From assembly GCF_003589595.1 (NCBI RefSeq), contig NW_020653726.1, positions 15,029,405 to 15,093,404 on the forward strand: a DNA stretch of 64,000 nucleotides, read 5' to 3'. The notes under the pieces were generated by a model. That model saw only the letters and a list, made by a program, of their open reading frames with translations, was not told the DNA's origin and ran no database searches. Every line of letters begins with the position of its first letter. Position 1 is the first letter of the stretch. Source of the DNA: Hyposmocoma kahamanoa. Its lineage: Eukaryota > Arthropoda > Insecta > Lepidoptera > Cosmopterigidae. Position numbers and translations under genes: made by a program. Of the stretch, positions 32,061 to 42,968 are shown piece after piece.

Positions 32061-32747
32061 AAAATGTTAAAAAAAAGAAACCCTAGTAAACCTAATAAAT
32101 AAATAAATAAAATAATGTTTCCATGAAGCAAAATCTCGTATCTACAATATTTCAAGTGCTTTTGGGACGTTCTGTAGGTGTTAAATCGTAATAATCCAGT
32201 AATTATGAACTTGGTTGCAACTACTAGTAAACATCCTAACTCAGTTAAGGAAATTTACAAATATCTGTGACACGTTACAATTTTAATAAAACCATAAAAA
32301 ATGGAGAGGTATCGATTTTCCAATGACGTCATAAGCAAAGGTTGACCACAAACTTGTCCCAAACAAAAAACCTTGTGGGTATTTTTATTATGTTATCTTG
32401 ATATTTAAAGACTGGCCATGACCATGACGTCAGTGCCGTGGCATTGTACAAGCAGGTTTAGAAATGCAGTTTAAAAATGAAGTGATAATAACAAAATAAT
32501 CAATTTATTTCTTTCATATTATACAAAAACAGGTTTATGTAAAATCAAATCAAGAAACCCATTGACCTACGAACAAATGGATGATGGGTCTAATACAAAA
32601 TCCACGAAAAAATGTCCGGAATTAATCAATATAAACATAGTGATATGTAGTTTTTGGTAGGTAACCATCACTTACAAAAAAATCGACTTTCATGGATATA
32701 ATGAACAAATAAATAATGAAGTAAAGTTAAAATGACAAGTCGCAGAC
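32061..32747 (+). other. AT-rich intron sequence with one MITE fragment
   Basis: 32558-32620 (CATTGACCTACGAACAAATG then a GATGGGTCTAATACAAAATC word) is one end of the element found whole at 51438-51664. The remainder is unrecognised. Confidence 0.5.
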
Positions 32748-33273
32748 CATAGATTCCCAAACTTTTGGGCTCACCGCCCACTTTTTTTTTATATATAATA
32801 GACACACGCTTGGCCACAATCTCACCTGATGTTCAGCAACGATGTGACCGACGATGGTACGCGTTTGCCTAAAAAATGTCTATTCACTCTAGCCTTGAAT
32901 AGCCCCAAATTGTACTTTTCGGGAAATACATGTGCCGCAGTAGAGCATTCCATTCCTTTCCACTTAGGCAAGATAAAAAAAATTCAGCACTCACCACTTG
33001 AAATATAATTGAAAACACATATTTTGTATATTAATTTAACACAAAAAAAGACAAGGAAAAAAATTATGTAAATGTGGTTTAGTATATATAGACAATTCAG
33101 GGTTTTTTTCTTCAAATGCGGTAGCAACCCCTGGACAGCATCAACGACCAACCCAATCCCCCACCCCCCCTTACCCCACCAATTGCTTCCGAGACCTATA
33201 CCGACGAGACCGCCCTCCCTACGACTCTTGAGCGCCCACTGGGAGGTGGTAGGGTCCACTTTGGAAAGCTATG
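32748..33273 (-). mobile_element. hAT-M1 MITE copy 2, interrupted
   Basis: Right end (minus) CATAGCTTTCCAAAGTGGAC; left end CATAGATTCCCAAACTTTTG. The interior AGTGGGCGCTCAAGAGTCG, GATGCTGTCCAGGGG and TTTTTTTTATCTTGCCTAAG match the 60503 copy. 32795-32960 is an extra segment (GGCCACAATCTCACCTGATG, GCAGTAGAGCATTCCATTCC), probably another repeat inserted near the left end. Confidence 0.7.
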
Positions 33274-33507
33274 TCTTAGAGGGTGAATGATAAATAGTTT
33301 TCTACTGAGCCATTTTTGATAAAAGTAACTCTATTTTTTTTTTCTACATTCGATTTCACGAACTGTTGGATCCTGAAAATACGTTCGTCACAAAGCAATA
33401 AGTCTCAGAAATGTTCTAAGAAAATGAACAACATTTAAATTAAAAGTTCCTTCACTGTTTAGCTAAAATGCTACGTAAACTTTTCGAAATAGTTTTCGTT
33501 TTTTTTT

Positions 33508-33769
33508 ATGATGCCAAATGACGGGACGAACGAGTTGTGCTCCTGGTGTTAAGCGACACGCCTGTCCATAGCAGGTGCAGTGCCTGAAATGCCCATGAAA
33601 AAATCTGTGGGACACTGCCACTGCGCCCGTCACCCTGAGGTATTAATTGATAAGTTCCGTGTGCCTGTAATTTCACTAGCACCCTTCAATGCCGAAACGC
33701 AGTAATGCTCATATTACTGTTTGGTGGTAGAAATAGGTAAGGTTGCAGTACTTCCCTGGCCGAATTCTT
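33508..33769 (-). repeat. Family A repeat copy 10
   Basis: Near full length minus-strand copy (ACGGGACGAACGAGTTGTGC to CCCTGGCCGAATTCTT). Confidence 0.8.
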
Positions 33770-34336
33770 AATGTGTGTGCCTAATTGTAATTGTAATCTA
33801 AACTAGTGACTTTATCCGCATACAAAAAGTCCTTTAGATCCTTTGATCAATGACATTATTAAAAATTACCATTATTGCGAATGTCCTTATCTGGATCCTT
33901 ATTATACTTAGTATAGTATAGAAAGATTATTTAAGTTTGTCGCAACAAACCACACTCACAGGTAAAGAATAAAGAATGTCATTCAAAAACATAAAATTTG
34001 ATATATCATTCAAGAAAAAGCAAGAAACCCGTAATCGTTTGAAAATGTATTTTTTTTTAAAGTTGTGTATTTTTTCTTTTGTTATTTTTTTTTAATTTTG
34101 TAACATTGGTATAATAAAGCCACATGTAATAATTATCAAAAGTCAAAAGTCCTTTTTTTACATCAAAGTAAGGAAAAAATTATGTATATTTAATAAATAT
34201 AGAAAAAAATATACCTAATATAAAATAATCTATAATAAATCTAATATAAAATTCTTATCGTATCATATATTATATTATTGTGGCCCAGAAATTATTGCCG
34301 CTACCCGCGGCACTGGTAGTACCCGCCATGCTGTGC
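33770..34336 (+). other. AT-rich intron sequence, nothing recognised
   Basis: T- and A-runs near 34045-34100 and TATA-rich words near 34180-34280. Confidence 0.45.
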
Positions 34337-34511
34337 CGCTACCACAAGTTTACTGTGACAATTGTCGCTGGCGATCGCGTAAATTACTTCACAATTTTGT
34401 ATGGCAAATTATAAAACGCCCCTAGCGGTTACAAGAAGAAACAACATTTTGTACACAAACATTTTACGCGGTCGCTAGCGATAACTGTCACTGTAATCTC
34501 ATGGTAGAGGC
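34337..34511. mobile_element. MITE with GCTACCAC-type inverted ends
   Basis: The left arm (GCTACCACAAGTTTACTGTG and ATTGTCGCTGGCGATCGCG) is the approximate reverse complement of the right arm (CGCGGTCGCTAGCGATAACT, then CACTGTAATCTCATGGTAG), about 45 bp each. Non-coding; CG-rich arms. Confidence 0.65.
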
Positions 34512-34554
34512 ACTGTTGAGAGGCCATGTTTGCCAATCCTGGTGAAAGGATTAC

Positions 34555-35045
34555 AGACGTAAGAGATGTATGTTTGTTTTCCGATTTCTCCGTCAATTCA
34601 ATGGACTGATTTTGAAAATTCTTTTTTGTTTTAAAGGGTGCACTTTCGTGGTAGTCCCATTGCCATCAAGTCAGAAACTGATGAGGGGATCCCATGGAAA
34701 TCGAGGAAAATCCTGAAATTTTATAGGCATGTCAGTGCACTCACCGATTTCTCCGTCAATTGTGGACAGATTTTGAAAATTCCTTTTTTTATGTTTGACA
34801 GGGTATACTCGGAAGGTAGTCTTTAACGTTAACTATATGGTTCCGGGTTCGTTTCGGCTGTCACAATTAAAAAAATTATTAGCTGCTATTAAAAGTCGAC
34901 TTTTCACTTGACACAATACAGGTAATCAACGAAACACCGTCACCATAACAACCAGAAAAAAGTATAAAATGTACAAAGGAGTCCGTAACAGTCCTATTGT
35001 CACCAAGAAGTCATAGCAAACTTTTGAAGTCGGTTTATTTTTCTA
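34555..35045 (+). repeat. Family F repeat, longer copy
   Basis: ATTTCTCCGTCAATTCAATG, CCCATTGCCATCAAGTCAG, a second ATTTCTCCGTCAATTGTGG near 34746 and a terminal ACTTTTGAAGTCGGTTT near 35019 belong to this family. The internal duplication of the TCTCCGTCAATT block suggests two overlapping copies. Confidence 0.5.
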
Positions 35046-35619
35046 TGAAAAAGTTTATTTATATTCTTTTTCAGTAACTGTATAATTGATTTCAAATTGT
35101 ATTTGCATTGTTCTGGGTCAGAGGCCTGTCCCAATATATAAGGTCTGTACAGGGATGTACATTTTAAAATTGTATGTATAATGTGGGAGAGAATAAATGA
35201 TTGTTGATGACCTCTCTACCGAAAAGAAAAGTTGGCATTTTGTGAACGTGACCTTCTATAACGATATTTTTTAAGTTTTTAACTTGTAATTCTTCACGCC
35301 ACTTATGATAAATATTGCATATGTAAGAAGAATAATTACGATTGCATTGTCTATCATGCGTTTATTACATGCAGTGTTAATAATCTTGCGGTTTGCAGTC
35401 GAGTCAAGGTGATTCCTATTGGGTTACATAAACTGGTTTATCTACTAGCGTTTTATATGCGCAATGACTATCATAAGGTTGGTCAGAAATTTGTTAAGAA
35501 TTAAGGCGAAATATGAAGTTGGATCGCCTTTGATGAAATAAGGCCATATCTGTAAAATGACAACATTTAAGGAGAGAGGTTTACAAACGCAGTTAGCCGA
35601 CAATTTTTTTATACGTAAA
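35046..35619 (+). other. Intron sequence, nothing recognised
   Basis: No coding frame or shared repeat recognised. Confidence 0.4.
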
Positions 35620-35852
35620 TTGGAATGTTTTCTTTGTAAAATTAAAAATAGGGTATTTAATTAATAAGTATTGTAACTGTAGTGGAAAAACAGGGTGGTT
35701 TGCATCAATATTAGACATAACTGGTTGAAGACTATACCACCTCAGTCAACCGTGACCATGGGACCTGTGAAGGGCCCGCAACGTCGGTTTGTTTGAAAAA
35801 ACAAATATAGGCGATTTAAATCCGGAAAAATAGTTTTATTTCCTATAAATAG
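35620..35852 (-). repeat. Family G repeat, longer copy
   Basis: Contains AAGACTATACCACCTCAGTC, CCGTGACCATGGGACCTGTG, CCCGCAACGTCGGTTTG and AAATATAGGCGATTTAAATC in the order expected for the reverse of family G. Confidence 0.65.
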
Positions 35853-35939
35853 GATGGTTATAAAATTTCAGACACAGATAATTAATTTGTTTCATATAAT
35901 TCGAATCATTTTTATGACTTTCATGTGACAGAAACATTT

Positions 35940-36365
35940 TTGACTTGTGGTTCGTACTGTATGGATCAGAATGTTGGGCGTTGAAAAGGGAGGATGCACG
36001 AACTGTGCATGCAGCGGAAATCAAACGTTGAGATGGACGTGTGGAGTGACGAGAAAGGATAAGATAAGAAATGAATACATCTGGGGAAGTTTGAAAGTGG
36101 CGCCAGTGACGGAAAAGACGAGAAGGTTAGCGTGGTTTGGACATGTCATGCTGAGGGGAGAATGTCATATGACGAGAAGAGTGTTAGGTATAAATGTGGA
36201 GGGATATAAGTGAAAAGAAGGCCAAAGAAAGTTGGATGGATTATGTCAAAGATGACATGGATAAGAAAGGTGTCAGTATGGAAAAGACGACTGGTAGGGG
36301 AGGGTGAAAGAAGAATACATGTTGTGCCGATCCTACCTAGCATGGGATAAGGACAGGAAGAAAGA
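35940..36365 (+). pseudogene. RTE-type C-terminal relic
   Basis: One frame reads FVLYGSECWALKREDARTVH. After a shift another reads TLRWTCGVTRKDKIRNEYIW and RRLAWFGHVMLRGE, and a third reads KRRPKK. These are the conserved C-terminal blocks of RTE elements (compare 23815-24260). 5'-truncated, with at least two frameshifts. Confidence 0.8.
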
Positions 36366-36597
36366 GACTACGTGTTGTTTTACTATACCAATGCTAAGAT
36401 ATGTGGAAAAAATATACCTCGTGTTTTCATGAGTTTCGAGAAAAATTTTGACTTTGAAAAATGAAATGTAATAATAATGGATACTGTCTGGTTCTTTTTT
36501 CCATTTTGAATCTGGAATTATCCGTGTATTGTTCGTGCGGTATCGGTGCGTGTTATATCTTCTTGTCCAAAGTACCACAGTGTCTCAAGACAAACGT

Positions 36598-36960
36598 CTT
36601 TGACTAGGCTGTGTTGCTAGTGATGACTTACGGCACTGACGTGGTCGATCACTATGGGCCTCATGGGAAGGCTCAAGATTTGTAATCAATAAGGCCAATA
36701 GCAAGCATGGGCTATGCTCGGAATTCCACTGCGCGATCGAATCCGATATGTAGATATTCGCAAAAATCAGACTAAACCACCTAACCCAACAAATTGCAAA
36801 ACTTTGTGACATCGTGGTCAGACCACCGACAAGGTGCAACGATGACTCTGCTGAATCCGCTGGGTGCAAGCAACGCAAAACCAAGCGTTGTGGCAATCTT
36901 AGAGAGAGAGACCTATGTCCAGCACTGGATGTCTTTCGGCTAAAATCGATACCTCCAATG
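36598..36960 (+). pseudogene. Second, strongly decayed RTE-like tail
   Basis: Scattered matches in sequential frames: VMTYGTDV, a PLRDRIR-like word near 36730, an RPPTRC word near 36822, and a terminal RERDLCPALDVF near 36907-36940 that echoes the GEAYVQQWTSFG-like end of these elements. Many stops; old. Confidence 0.55.
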
Positions 36961-37522
36961 AACACTACGCAAACATAATTTTTGGACTGTACTGTTTTTA
37001 TTTTGTTTTAGTTTCGTTTTTCTTTAATTTTGGCTGTTTACAAAAATATCAGAAAATGACCAAAAAATAAAGTTAGCGTATCGAAATGATGATCATGATG
37101 CTCTTTTCATTTATATACATAGTGGCTCTCGATATCTACAATAAGCAACTTTGTAAGGATGCGATTCATGCTGTTTAACTTTATCGTTCAGGTAAAAGTC
37201 GTTAACATAAATGTAACACCGTATAACTAAGAGATAGTATACCACATAATTTCCAACAAAAGGTATATCCGGCAGATAACATAGTGTCAATTAATCTATC
37301 AGATAATAATTAATGACGCAATTTGTACTTGTAATCAGCATATTGGAAATTACTGACGGTCTGGGCGAACTAACGGTTTACATTGTGGGCGCTAGATACT
37401 GAGATTCCAGGGTCGATTTCCAGCAAGATCAATTTGTGAACTTAACTTTTCTAAATTAGTTGGTGAATGGTCGTTGCTCTGGTATTGCTGACTGCTATGG
37501 GGTAATTCTACCCTTTCAATGC
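36961..37522 (+). other. Intron sequence, mostly unrecognised
   Basis: 37390-37440 contains GGGCGCTAGATACTGAGAT and CAGGGTCGATTTCC, a possible worn tRNA-type B box. Too weak to call as a SINE. Confidence 0.35.
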
Positions 37523-37735
37523 AAAAAGATGTTATTTCACCATTTAAATTATTCGATAGTTAGGTTAGGGTAACAAAAAGATGATATTTCGCGATTTAAA
37601 CTATTCGATAGTTAGGTTAGGTTATCAAAAAGATGATATTTCGCGATTTAAATTATACGATAGTTAGGTTAGGGTAGGTTAGCAAATAGATGATATTTCG
37701 AGATTTAAATAATTCATTAGTTAGGATCACCTCAC
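37523..37735 (+). repeat. Tandem repeat, 52-57 bp unit, four copies
   Basis: Units start at 37523, 37575, 37627 and 37684 with an AAAAAGATG(A/G)TATTTC word, then CGATTTAAA, ATTCGATAG and TTAGGTTAGG. Unit 3 has an extra GGTTA. The TTAGG words resemble the insect telomere motif, but only two or three occur per unit. Confidence 0.9.
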
Positions 37736-37949
37736 AAAATAATATCAACTCGTATATTGATATATACTCGTATGTATATACGGCAGTTTAAAGTTTGCTT
37801 TTTATTTTAATAAGTTGTACAATTCAACGGTGTCCCTTTAATTTCTGATAATAAGTTACTTACCTTGTAATGGACACTTTCAAATGGTATCATAAAATAT
37901 AGGATTTTTCATACTTTGTCAGTTCGATTCCCAGATGAGGCAAGCAACT

Positions 37950-38170
37950 TTTACCCGGTCTCAAAAAAGGAGGAGGTTCTCAATTCGAATATGTTTTTTT
38001 GTGTGTATATTACGCCATAACTAGGCATTTGTGAACGAATTTGGAGAATTCTTTTTTGTTGGAAAGAAGGTACCTCGGTTGTAGTCCAGTTTAAATTTGA
38101 AGAAAAGCTTTCACCTCTAAGGGTGGCAAACCAGGGGATGAATCCGGTTTCGCACACTTTCCGGTAACCG
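37950..38170 (-). repeat. Family F repeat copy, reverse orientation
   Basis: GGTCTCAAAAAAGGAGGAGG, TTCTTTTTTGTTGGAAAGAA, TCACCTCTAAGGGTGGC and AACCAGGGGATGAATCCGG mirror 3866-4092. Confidence 0.65.
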
Positions 38171-38429
38171 ATTGAAATCGGTTATTTTGAAATAAAACTT
38201 GGCGAATAGACGTAGTGTTTTAGTACTCTGTACTGAGATTATTATAAGTCTTTGAATGCAATATTACTTACTTTTAAAAATAAAATAATGTATCCATGAA
38301 GTAAAATATCGTATCTACAATATTTAAAGTACTTTCCCTCCGTGACTTATAGCCCTGAGACACCTTGTATACAGGAGAATTCTACGACAAAAACTTTTAT
38401 TTAGAAACTATTACAATGGCAAGTTTTTT
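38171..38429 (+). other. Intron sequence related to 32100-32160
   Basis: The words AAAATAATGTATCCATGAAG and AAATATCGTATCTACAATAT also appear near 32108-32160, so it is the flank of the family F copies and probably part of that repeat. Confidence 0.4.
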
Positions 38430-38727
38430 AGCAGTAGAGCTCCATGTGAAAGAGTTTCTCCAGGAAAGTACTGCCACCTTACCTATTTGTACCGCCAAGC
38501 AGTAATATCAGCATTACTGTGTTCCAGTTTTGAATGGTTAGGGTGCTGGTGAAATTACAGGCACATGGGACTTGTCAACTGATGTCTCAGGGTGATGGGT
38601 GCAGTGGCAGTGTCCCTCATATCTTTGCGAATGCTCAGAGTGGCACTGCAACTGTTATGTACAGGCGTGTAGCTTACCATCAAGCGCACGACTTGTTCGT
38701 CCTGTCACTAGATGTTATAAAAAAAAG
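38430..38727 (+). repeat. Family A repeat copy 11
   Basis: Near full length, GCAGTAGAGCTCCATGTG to GATGTTATAAAAAAAAG. Confidence 0.8.
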
Positions 38728-38805
38728 TTCTTAGGTTTTCGCGATTGTTACACAGAAGAAATGAAACTATTTTTCGGGTCTAAATCACGTGTATTTGTTT
38801 GGTCC
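38727..38805 (+). repeat. Family G fragment abutting family A
   Basis: GTTCTTAGGTTTTCGCGATT follows immediately after the A-rich end of family A copy 11 and stops at TATTTGTTTGG. Confidence 0.6.
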
Positions 38806-39034
38806 CATGATTAATGGGACCTATGGATTATAACAACTTTTGTAAAGCGGTAATATAACTACTTTTTCATCACTAAATATATTAAAAAAAAACATGGATA
38901 ATTTGTAAACACGTTTTAGGATAAAGAATGTTACTCTGTAAAATAAAGCCACTGGTCAAGGCAAGTTAGTATTTATTAACTGTTAATATTTGACAAGGTA
39001 ATTTTTTTAGCTTTAACAAGTTAATTTTATTAAC

Positions 39035-39220
39035 TGCCGCCGTGGCCGAGCGGTTAACATGCAGGACTGCCACGCAGAGGTCCCGGGTTGGAATCCCGGG
39101 CCGGGAGAAATATTTGTATGAGAAATAAATATAGGGCATATTTATTTCTCTCGTGAGTTTGGGCCTAATTGGCGGTTGTCTATGTATATGTCCACACCAT
39201 AGTGCGGGGTTAAAAAAAAT
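39035..39220 (+). repeat. Family C tRNA-derived SINE, copy 3
   Basis: Best preserved head: A box TGGCCGAGCGGTTAA, B box GGGTTGGAATCCC (one change from GGTTCGAATCC). A short internal duplication (ATTTATTTCTC and its inverse GAGAAATAAAT) precedes the shared body. A-rich end. Confidence 0.85.
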
Positions 39221-39552
39221 TGTACGGAATAACTTGCTTCCAAGCGATACGTGCTCAAAAGCGGTCAGAACTTGCCGCGGAATGGTGCGTCATTGTACAT
39301 CCGACAAAACTTTGTACATCCGTGTTCTTTGATAAAGTACCAATACATACGTTATCTTTGTTGCATTAATCAGTTATACACACCTACTTATGATTTCGCA
39401 CAAGAGATAACTCTTCGTACTTTAACCATACCAAGACATGAGTTGAAATTACGATTATAGTATATGTAATAAAACAAGTATGGTAACTCCATACAAATAT
39501 AGCAGCGCGGCTTATAAGTGTGCACGCTCACCGCGCACCGTGTACGGATTGA

Positions 39553-39600
39553 AGGTATTTTTCTTAGTGTTCGATCTTTGTATTAATAATTATAATAGTG
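39553..39600 (+). repeat. Family D SINE 3' fragment
   Basis: TTAGTGTTCGATCTTTGTAT and TAATAATTATAATAG match the tail of the SINEs at 42379 and 61633. Confidence 0.55.
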
Positions 39601-41361
39601 GAGTAACTTCATAAAAAGATATTGAATATCATGATAGAAACATTCTGATATTCACTTATTTACCCTAAGCAAAAATAAATATTTTCTCAAAATAATAAAA
39701 TATACATAATTTTTCATGTAAATTACATGTTATATGAAATCGTTTTTATCTGTAATCAACGCGAAAATATGTTTACTTTGGCGTTTATTTTATAGCATTA
39801 ATTTACTGTACGTAATTACAAGTATTCATACAGTCATTTGAACAAAAATAATACTGGTATGCAGAACTCAAATAGCATAATGAAAATATCTGTAACCTTT
39901 ATATATCTTTAACATTAAATTTATAATAGCATTCACTGTGATTTGCGTCAATTGATGTAAAAAGTATGTAGTTACATGGCATCGCAAATAGTTTCATATA
40001 GTGGCATAGTGATAAGGAATAATTACTGCCTATAGGTACACCATTTGTCATACCCAATCTCTTAAAACAATTTGCTTCTTATGTAATAAACGTTTGAATC
40101 TACTTAATCGTGTCAGGTGATTTTTTAATTGCATTGATTCACTGCTGAGTATAGAAGGCAATAGGTTACGATTACAAAAACTGTCAAAGCTCTCTATGAA
40201 AATATAACCTCGAGTCGTTTACATCATCAAATACCACATCTTGCACATGTTCGTAGCTGGTCTGCAAAATTTTATTTACTCAATAAATTCACAAATTTTT
40301 TTATTGTAACTTACGAGTCTTGTGACTTGTAAGAAGAAACAACGCTGCTGGAGACGATTCTTGTATGATGTATTAAATGTCACAGTACAGAAATTACGAA
40401 AAAATCATGGCGGATAACAATCGCAAACAGTTTATTATATCTCGACGATCGACAACCAAAGAGTTTTTGGAGACAGTAGAAATGGGATGCAGCACACGAA
40501 ATCGTATGAAAAGGTACTAAACAAAAATACCAACGATTAGATAGCAGCCAGGAATCTTGTTTTTGGAAAAACTACTTCGGCTGACCGCTGCTGTGGAGAT
40601 CGTACCTGAGGTAAAGAAACAGTCATGGACAAACAACAAGGTAAAGCATTATACATAATATTATTAGAGCATAAAAAATCCCACAAAATATTAATAAAGG
40701 GAGAATACACATGTAGAAGAAGGGATTTAAGGTAATGGCTCAATATCTGTGGACATTTATACTTTTGACAAAGACTTTTTTAATATTAAGTTTTACGTAA
40801 TCGGAATAAATCTCTCAAGCCAAATCTTCAATATCATTTTAAATTTTTTAAATCCTGTATTTCAACATTGAAATAACACAACGATATAATGCATTACATT
40901 CAGTTATATCGCGAGCAAAATTATTATATTTATAAAGCGTACCGTCTTTATCCTCGACGTTGACGGAATTTTCGACGGTATCAAAATGGAGCTATAGGTA
41001 CTGCCTGACATCCTCATCATAAACAACGTAATAGACTTTTTTAGAGAAATTGAGTTATTAATATATCTGGAATCAGCGAAACGATATCTACAACCCTCTA
41101 TAAGCGGTTTGTTTATATTTCATTTAGTTTCAGATTTATTGTTAAGCAAAATCACCGTATTTGACATTTTTCAAGGAAAAAAAACTTTAGGTGCCATATT
41201 TCCAAAGTTACCAAAATGCAAATGCGTTGTTTAATGATAAAGAGGGCAGTACAACACAAAAATAAAATAATTCAATGAAAACAAACTGACCGTTCTTGAT
41301 TTAAGTGTAAAACTGAAAATGACACGGAAAGTTTTATAATTGTTATGAGCATAAAATAATA
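39601..41361 (+). other. AT-rich intron sequence, nothing recognised
   Basis: The longest stretch without any recognised repeat. Only short frames; no motifs. Confidence 0.5.
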
Positions 41362-41510
41362 CAATGGTAAAAAATGGGATCAATCTGTCCCATTTATACT
41401 CTTAATGGTATAAGTGGGATAAGTAAGTACCATTTATACCATTGTTTATTATCCAATGGTATAACTGGGATCAACTAGTACCACCTGTACCATTAATGGT
41501 ATAACTCATG
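41362..41510. repeat. Palindromic tandem units (AATGGTATAA...TTATACCATT)
   Basis: Three imperfect palindromic units of 40-50 bp (about 41362, 41403, 41452) and a partial one share AATGGTATAA, a TGGGAT core and a TACCATTTATACCATT-type closing arm. Each can form a hairpin. Confidence 0.8.
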
Positions 41511-41610
41511 CAAAGGGAAAAATCTTCATCGATTATCTTTCACAGTGTTTGAAGACTTGCTTCAACCAATGTGTTCTGTCCGCTGTGACTTACGTTATAA
41601 CAATTATATA

Positions 41611-41805
41611 ATAATAACGCATATTGCCCCGCCCAGGTAAACCCTGTGTCGCGGGTGCCATAGACACACATAGACAATCACAAATTACACCCAAACTCAC
41701 GAGGGAAATAAATGTAGGCCATGCAAATATGTCTCACGGCCCGGGAATCGAACCTGGGACCTCTGCGTGGCAGTCCGGTATGGTAACCGTTCGGCCACGG
41801 AGGAA
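41611..41805 (-). repeat. Family C tRNA-derived SINE, copy 4
   Basis: Minus strand: A box TGGCCGAACGGTTACC, B box GGTTCGATTCCCGGGCC, body CGTGAGTTTGGGTGTAATTT, end CCTGGGCGGGGC. Full length. Confidence 0.85.
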
Positions 41806-42378
41806 GTTAATGTTGCCGAGACATGGGCGGTCACACAGAAGGTTGTGCACTGAGTTAAACAGAGACAAATGGAGCGTGTTATGTTCAGCATCAAATTTTT
41901 CGGTCAAGTTCCGATATCCGAAGAAAGATCTAGGACGTTGTAAATCGGATATGGAGCTAAAATAGGGCTGACTGGGACATTACGCGGAGTAGTAATGACA
42001 GTTATAGTGAAGCGACCACTGAAAAGTGGTTTAAATATAGTGGTGGAACGATCTACAAACAATATGGTAATCGTAGTGATGTAACTTGAAGAAAACAATT
42101 TTTATTTCACGTTTTGAAAAAAGAAACACTTGAACGTGCTTTGTTTACAACACTCTCGTTTTTTTCTATAACTGTTTTTTTTTTTTCGGAAAGTAAAATA
42201 AGCGTTCGTATCGCATCCATAGGCATAAACGTCTGTGAGTGTTGCCCATTAATTTTGAATGATTTATGTATGAAGAATACCATTTACAAATTGGGAGTGT
42301 AGTGCCAAATTAAATCTAAAAATATAATATGCCCGTCGTATTTTTATTTTCATATTTTTAAAAAACCTACTCCAGTAA

Positions 42379-42582
42379 ATTATAATTATTAATACAAAGC
42401 TCGAACACTCAGAAAAAATTCCTTCGATTTGGCCGGACTAGAACCGACACGTCTTCTAACATACCGTGCCATACGCTATACCAACTGAGCCACGGAACGA
42501 ACCAGCGGACCTCACTAAATTTTCTATGCGCTTGTTGTCGTGTCTTTGTTTTTGGTTTTTCAACGATTTTTTAGCATCCACT
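42379..42582 (-). repeat. Family D tRNA-derived SINE with 12-bp target duplication
   Basis: Minus strand: A box TGGCTCAGTTGG and B box GGTTCTAGTCC, then TCGAAGGAATTTTTTCTGAG and TTTGTATTAATAATTATAAT. The perfect 12-bp direct repeat CTACTCCAGTAA (42367-42378 and 42583-42594) marks the insertion. About 75 bp precede the tRNA-like part, so the tRNA region is internal. That leader is shared in part with the copy at 61633 (AAGCGCATAG...AAATT). Confidence 0.85.
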
Positions 42583-42751
42583 CTACTCCAGTAAGGTTTT
42601 TTTCATTCTTTTATAACAACACTAAGTAGGCGACATGGTTAAAATTACAGGCCGATTGGTGAAACTAAAGCAAGATATTGTAGACGACACAAACTACCTA
42701 CCCTTTCTTGGACGAAATATTTTAATGACATTTTGTGATGATGACATTGAA

Positions 42752-42821
42752 ACTGTAATGAACAGGGGCGTGTCGCTTATTACCAGGCGCACGAGTTGTT
42801 CGTCCCGGTGGTCTCGTCGCT
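42752..42821 (+). repeat. Family A fragment (copy 12)
   Basis: Only the last 70 bp, ACAGGGGCGTGTCGCTTATT to GTTGTTCGTCCCGGTGG, next to the MITE that follows. Confidence 0.6.
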
Positions 42822-42823
42822 TA

Positions 42824-42968
42824 AAGCGTGAAACACACAGAAAGCGGGTGTGTATTTACATGGACGACAACACACTACACGCGGGCGTGAGACTGGCGCA
42901 CGGGGCGCGTGGCACACCCTCCGTGCTCCCGACCCGACACGCTCCCGCTCTCTGTGTGTTTCACGCTT
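42824..42968. mobile_element. 145-bp MITE with perfect-start inverted ends and TA flanks
   Basis: Both ends read AAGCGTGAAACACACAGA (right one inverted) and continue (A/G)AGCGGG, about 25 bp with one mismatch. Flanked by TA on each side. GC-rich interior. It truncates family A copy 12. Confidence 0.8.

Noticed and set aside
36146..36343. Minus-strand ORF
   Set aside because: Antisense of the RTE relic at 35940-36365.
36585..36965. 126-codon minus-strand gene
   Set aside because: It is the antisense of a decayed RTE tail readable on the + strand.
37380..37450. Another tRNA-derived SINE
   Set aside because: Only a B-box-like word and a GGGCGCTAGATACTGAGAT phrase; no A box or second copy.
37523..37735. 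CRISPR-like array
   Set aside because: Units are contiguous tandem repeats with no unique spacers, in a eukaryotic intron.
42420..42505. tRNA gene on the minus strand
   Set aside because: A and B boxes are present but the stems do not pair into a full cloverleaf. It lies inside a SINE with a target duplication.
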